Shown: positions 62,199 to 64,000 of the stretch, one piece after another | Numbering within the stretch: the first letter of the stretch is position 1 | How the letters are laid out: each line of letters begins with the position of its first letter | Source: Chloroflexota bacterium | GTDB lineage: Bacteria > Chloroflexota > Anaerolineae > Anaerolineales > Villigracilaceae | Assembly (NCBI GenBank): GCA_016195815.1 | Contig: JACPYX010000010.1 | Span: 26,259 to 90,258, forward strand | Reading direction: 5' to 3' | DNA length: 64,000 nt | The notes under the pieces: model-generated | Seen by the model: the letters and a program-made list of their open reading frames with translations, nothing else | Databases searched by the model: none | Told to the model about the DNA's origin: nothing | Made by a program: the position numbers and the translations under genes

Positions 62199-63719
62199 TC
62201 ACTCTACACCCTCTCCCGCGGGGAGAGGGGATAAGGCCAGGTGTTTGCGGAACATGCCCAGCAGATCAGGGACCAGAACCAACCTTGCCGAAGTCTGGTG
62301 GCAGAGCGAGAGGATGCGTTCCTGCTCCGCAGGCTCGATGCGTTCAATGGCGAAGAGAAGCACACCCACGTCGTATTTCTCGACGATCTCCGGGATGCGG
62401 CGCGTCATACCCAGGACACGATGGCCGTCAATCATCATGCCCTGTTTGACCGGATCATCATCCACCATTCCAATGATCGAAAAGACAGAGGATAGATTGC
62501 TGTGCTGAAGAAGCCAGCAGGCCAACAGGCCGCACTCGCCCGCCCCCACGATCAACACACGTTCTCCAAGCCCATCGCCTTTCTCGCGATACGATAGCCA
62601 GCGGGATGCGATGCCGGTTAGCAGGCGCTCGCGATAGCGGACGGAGACGAAGCCCAGAAATGCCAGCAGGCCGGAAACGAGGATCATTCCCAACGGAAGG
62701 AAAGGCCCATTGGGCCAGCGCCAATTCAAGGTCACGAGCAGAAGCGTGGAGATTCCCCCGGAGAAGGCCAGGTCAAAGGCATACATCGGACGAGCGTACC
62801 GCCAGGAAACACGCCCGAGTCCCAAAATAAAATTGACCAGGCTGAAAACCAAAGCCATGGAAGCGGCGGCCAGAATGGACGATTCGATTCCGAGATCCAA
62901 CGGGCTGCTCAAGCGCCAAATCAGGCCGGTCAGACCCACCGCGGCAAACGCCATCAGCACATCCGCCACAAACCACGAGAAGTATCGTTTGGCGAAACGG
63001 GCCAGCCAGCCGTTGTAGAGCGACTCGGTCGGCACGGGAGTCTTGCGCAGGCTGGGCAATAAGGCGATCAATGTGTAGAAGATGACATCCAAGTCCATAA
63101 GGAAATTGCGATTACGCACGTAGAGTTGATCGAGGCGCAGTTTATCGGGCAGGACGGACTTGAGATAACTGTCCATCACGTGATCGGCTTTGAGCATTTT
63201 CTCTTCGTTGCGATAGATCACGGAGGCCGGGCTGGTGATACCGGGCCGCACAGAAAGGACTTCTCGGCGGGCGCCCGCAGGCCAGGTTTTGGCAATCTCC
63301 GGGTCTTCGGGGCGCGGACCGACCAGACTCATTTCGCCAACCAGCACATTCCACAACTGCGGCAGTTCGTTGAGTTTGGTGTCGCGCAGCCAGCGGCCAA
63401 GCGGCGTGATGCGGCCATCATCCTGCGCAGTGATGCGCGGTCCCTGATAGCTGGCAGGATGCTCGTACATGGTGCGAAACTTGAGGATGCCGAAAGGCTT
63501 GCCGTCCTTCCCGATACGCGGACCGCGGTAGAAGACCGGGCCGGGACTCTCACGTTTGATCAGGGTCGCGATCAAAAGAAACAGCGGCCAAAGAAGGAGC
63601 AGGCCAAAGCAGGCCGCGCACAGGTCAAGAGCGCGTTTGATGAAACCGTCAAGTTGGCGGCGGATGGATAAGCGATAGGATGCAGATTGTGGTTTGATGC
63701 TTACGATGGTGTCGGTCAT
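62199..63719 (-). CDS. Sugar transferase with C-terminal CapD-like membrane/Rossmann module
   Basis: A 506-residue protein. Residues about 25-215 are a bacterial sugar transferase (membrane hairpin, GPVFYRGPRIGKDGKPF, LPQLWNVLVGEMSLVGPRPE) that starts repeat-unit synthesis by moving a sugar-phosphate to undecaprenyl phosphate. After it come four membrane helices (about 245-365) and a Rossmann domain (RVLIVGAGECGLLACWLLQ). In WbaP-type enzymes the order is reversed, with the transferase last. The C-terminal LSPLPAGEGVE is encoded by a palindromic repeat. Confidence 0.9.
   Translation of the reverse strand: MTDTIVSIKPQSASYRLSIRRQLDGFIKRALDLCAACFGLLLLWPLFLLIATLIKRESPGPVFYRGPRIGKDGKPFGILKFRTMYEHPASYQGPRITAQDDGRITPLGRWLRDTKLNELPQLWNVLVGEMSLVGPRPEDPEIAKTWPAGARREVLSVRPGITSPASVIYRNEEKMLKADHVMDSYLKSVLPDKLRLDQLYVRNRNFLMDLDVIFYTLIALLPSLRKTPVPTESLYNGWLARFAKRYFSWFVADVLMAFAAVGLTGLIWRLSSPLDLGIESSILAAASMALVFSLVNFILGLGRVSWRYARPMYAFDLAFSGGISTLLLVTLNWRWPNGPFLPLGMILVSGLLAFLGFVSVRYRERLLTGIASRWLSYREKGDGLGERVLIVGAGECGLLACWLLQHSNLSSVFSIIGMVDDDPVKQGMMIDGHRVLGMTRRIPEIVEKYDVGVLLFAIERIEPAEQERILSLCHQTSARLVLVPDLLGMFRKHLALSPLPAGEGVE
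62209..62229. repeat. REP-like palindrome inside the sugar transferase 3' end
   Basis: CCCTCTCCC (62209-62217), a GCG centre and GGGAGAGGG (62221-62229) form a perfect 9-bp palindrome of the CCCTCTCCC type widely dispersed in bacterial genomes. It encodes the last residues of the sugar transferase. Confidence 0.8.
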
Positions 63720-63732
63720 GGTCTCCCCTTTT

Positions 63733-63788
63733 TCAGTGGACAGTGAGCAGTTGTCAGTAATCAGTTGTCGGTTGTCGGTGTTCGGTGG
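63733..63788. repeat. Degenerate CAGTTGTCGGT-type tandem repeats
   Basis: Near-tandem copies of a 7-10 base unit (CAGTTGTC, CAGTTGTCGG, TTGTCGGTG) lie just upstream of the sugar transferase start. They resemble the low-complexity CAGTTATCAGT-type repeats of other genomes. The 63720-63868 gap holds no other feature I can name and must contain the promoter of the minus-strand locus if it is local. Confidence 0.6.
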
Positions 63789-63868
63789 GCGAATGGCGGC
63801 GAGGTAATGAGCACAGAATATTACATCCCTTTGACGAGATTTACAGCTTGTGGAACCTGTCGGAGTGT

Positions 63869-64000
63869 CTAAACCTGTAGGTGAAGGAAGTCAATAATGT
63901 TGGCTGGATAAGCAGGATAAAGGCGTTTCCAGAGTTGACGTTGGTTGTAGCAAAAGACCAGCAAACGGATGGCACATTTCAACGCATACGGACAGCGAGA
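63869..64000 (-). CDS. Transposase C-terminal fragment, runs off window
   Basis: The minus-strand frame is open to the window edge and ends in TAG at 63869-63871, giving 43 residues: LKCAIRLLVFCYNQRQLW, then KRLYPAYPANIIDFLHLQV. The pattern of an aromatic, basic helix near the stop resembles C-termini of IS transposases. The family cannot be named from so little, and integrity of the rest is unknown. Confidence 0.6.
   Translation of the reverse strand, partial: SRCPYALKCAIRLLVFCYNQRQLWKRLYPAYPANIIDFLHLQV

Noticed and set aside
63733..63788. CRISPR array
   Set aside because: The units are short, degenerate and contiguous, without unique spacers or cas genes.

Overview
The window reads as part of a chromosome from a filamentous-type Chloroflexota bacterium, probably class Anaerolineae. 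This is inference. It rests on the moderate GC content, the Cys-rich LysM protein at 56.2-57.2 kb, the DUF4012 and DUF2723 membrane proteins beside a BY-kinase capsule locus, and a GAAC-N4-GTTC (Gram-positive/Chloroflexi type) LexA-like box. No rRNA, tRNA or CRISPR array was seen.

Region A (1-15.3 kb, + strand) is the left arm of a large integrative or conjugative element. It holds an orphan DNA polymerase sliding clamp (cut by the window start), a RadC-like JAMM protein, about a dozen small plasmid-type unknowns separated by strong hairpins, an AbrB/PIN toxin-antitoxin pair with an operator-like palindrome in its promoter, and an HNH nuclease. A long DUF6094-type methyltransferase/SNF2 helicase gene is interrupted by a complete group II intron. 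Removing the intron (9894-12287) fuses the two halves in frame into one 1106-residue protein.

Region B (15.3-29.7 kb) is cargo lying where the two arms converge. On the - strand a 12-kb run encodes a ubiquitin-like protein, an E2, a fused JAB-E1, a PLD-SNF2 helicase, an Eco57I-type DNA methyltransferase, a HEPN-candidate protein, a membrane protein, a DUF262-HNH nuclease and a DprA/SLOG-like protein. Divergent from it are a sigma-factor-like protein, a small acidic protein and an ImmA/IrrE metallopeptidase. This arrangement is the best candidate for an undescribed defence system.

Region C (29.7-50.5 kb, mostly - strand) is the right arm. It has a replication-relaxation protein, an M23 peptidase, TadB-like, VirB3/PrgI-like, two VirB2/TrbC-like and TrbL/VirB6-like proteins, a DnaB-type ATPase, a Cas4-like protein and two small prepilin peptidases. 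A second cargo follows: a GAF histidine kinase and response regulator, and a TIR-like gene. Next comes a putatively SOS-controlled operon (LuxR regulator, RecA-like protein without a Walker A, small protein, family B polymerase with an altered motif C). The arm ends with a Tad cluster (Flp pilin, three TadE/G proteins, two exported proteins). Several element proteins carry clamp-binding-like QxxLF motifs that could dock on the orphan clamp.

Region D (50.5-64 kb, - strand) starts with a decayed comM 3' fragment. It then gives an exopolysaccharide/glycoconjugate locus: DUF2723 glycosyltransferase, exported proteins, DUF4012 protein, tyrosine phosphatase, LysM protein, BY-kinase, aminotransferase, nucleotidyltransferase, LegB-like dehydratase and a sugar transferase with unusual domain order. 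Palindromic repeats sit between or inside these genes. The window ends in the 3' part of a transposase.
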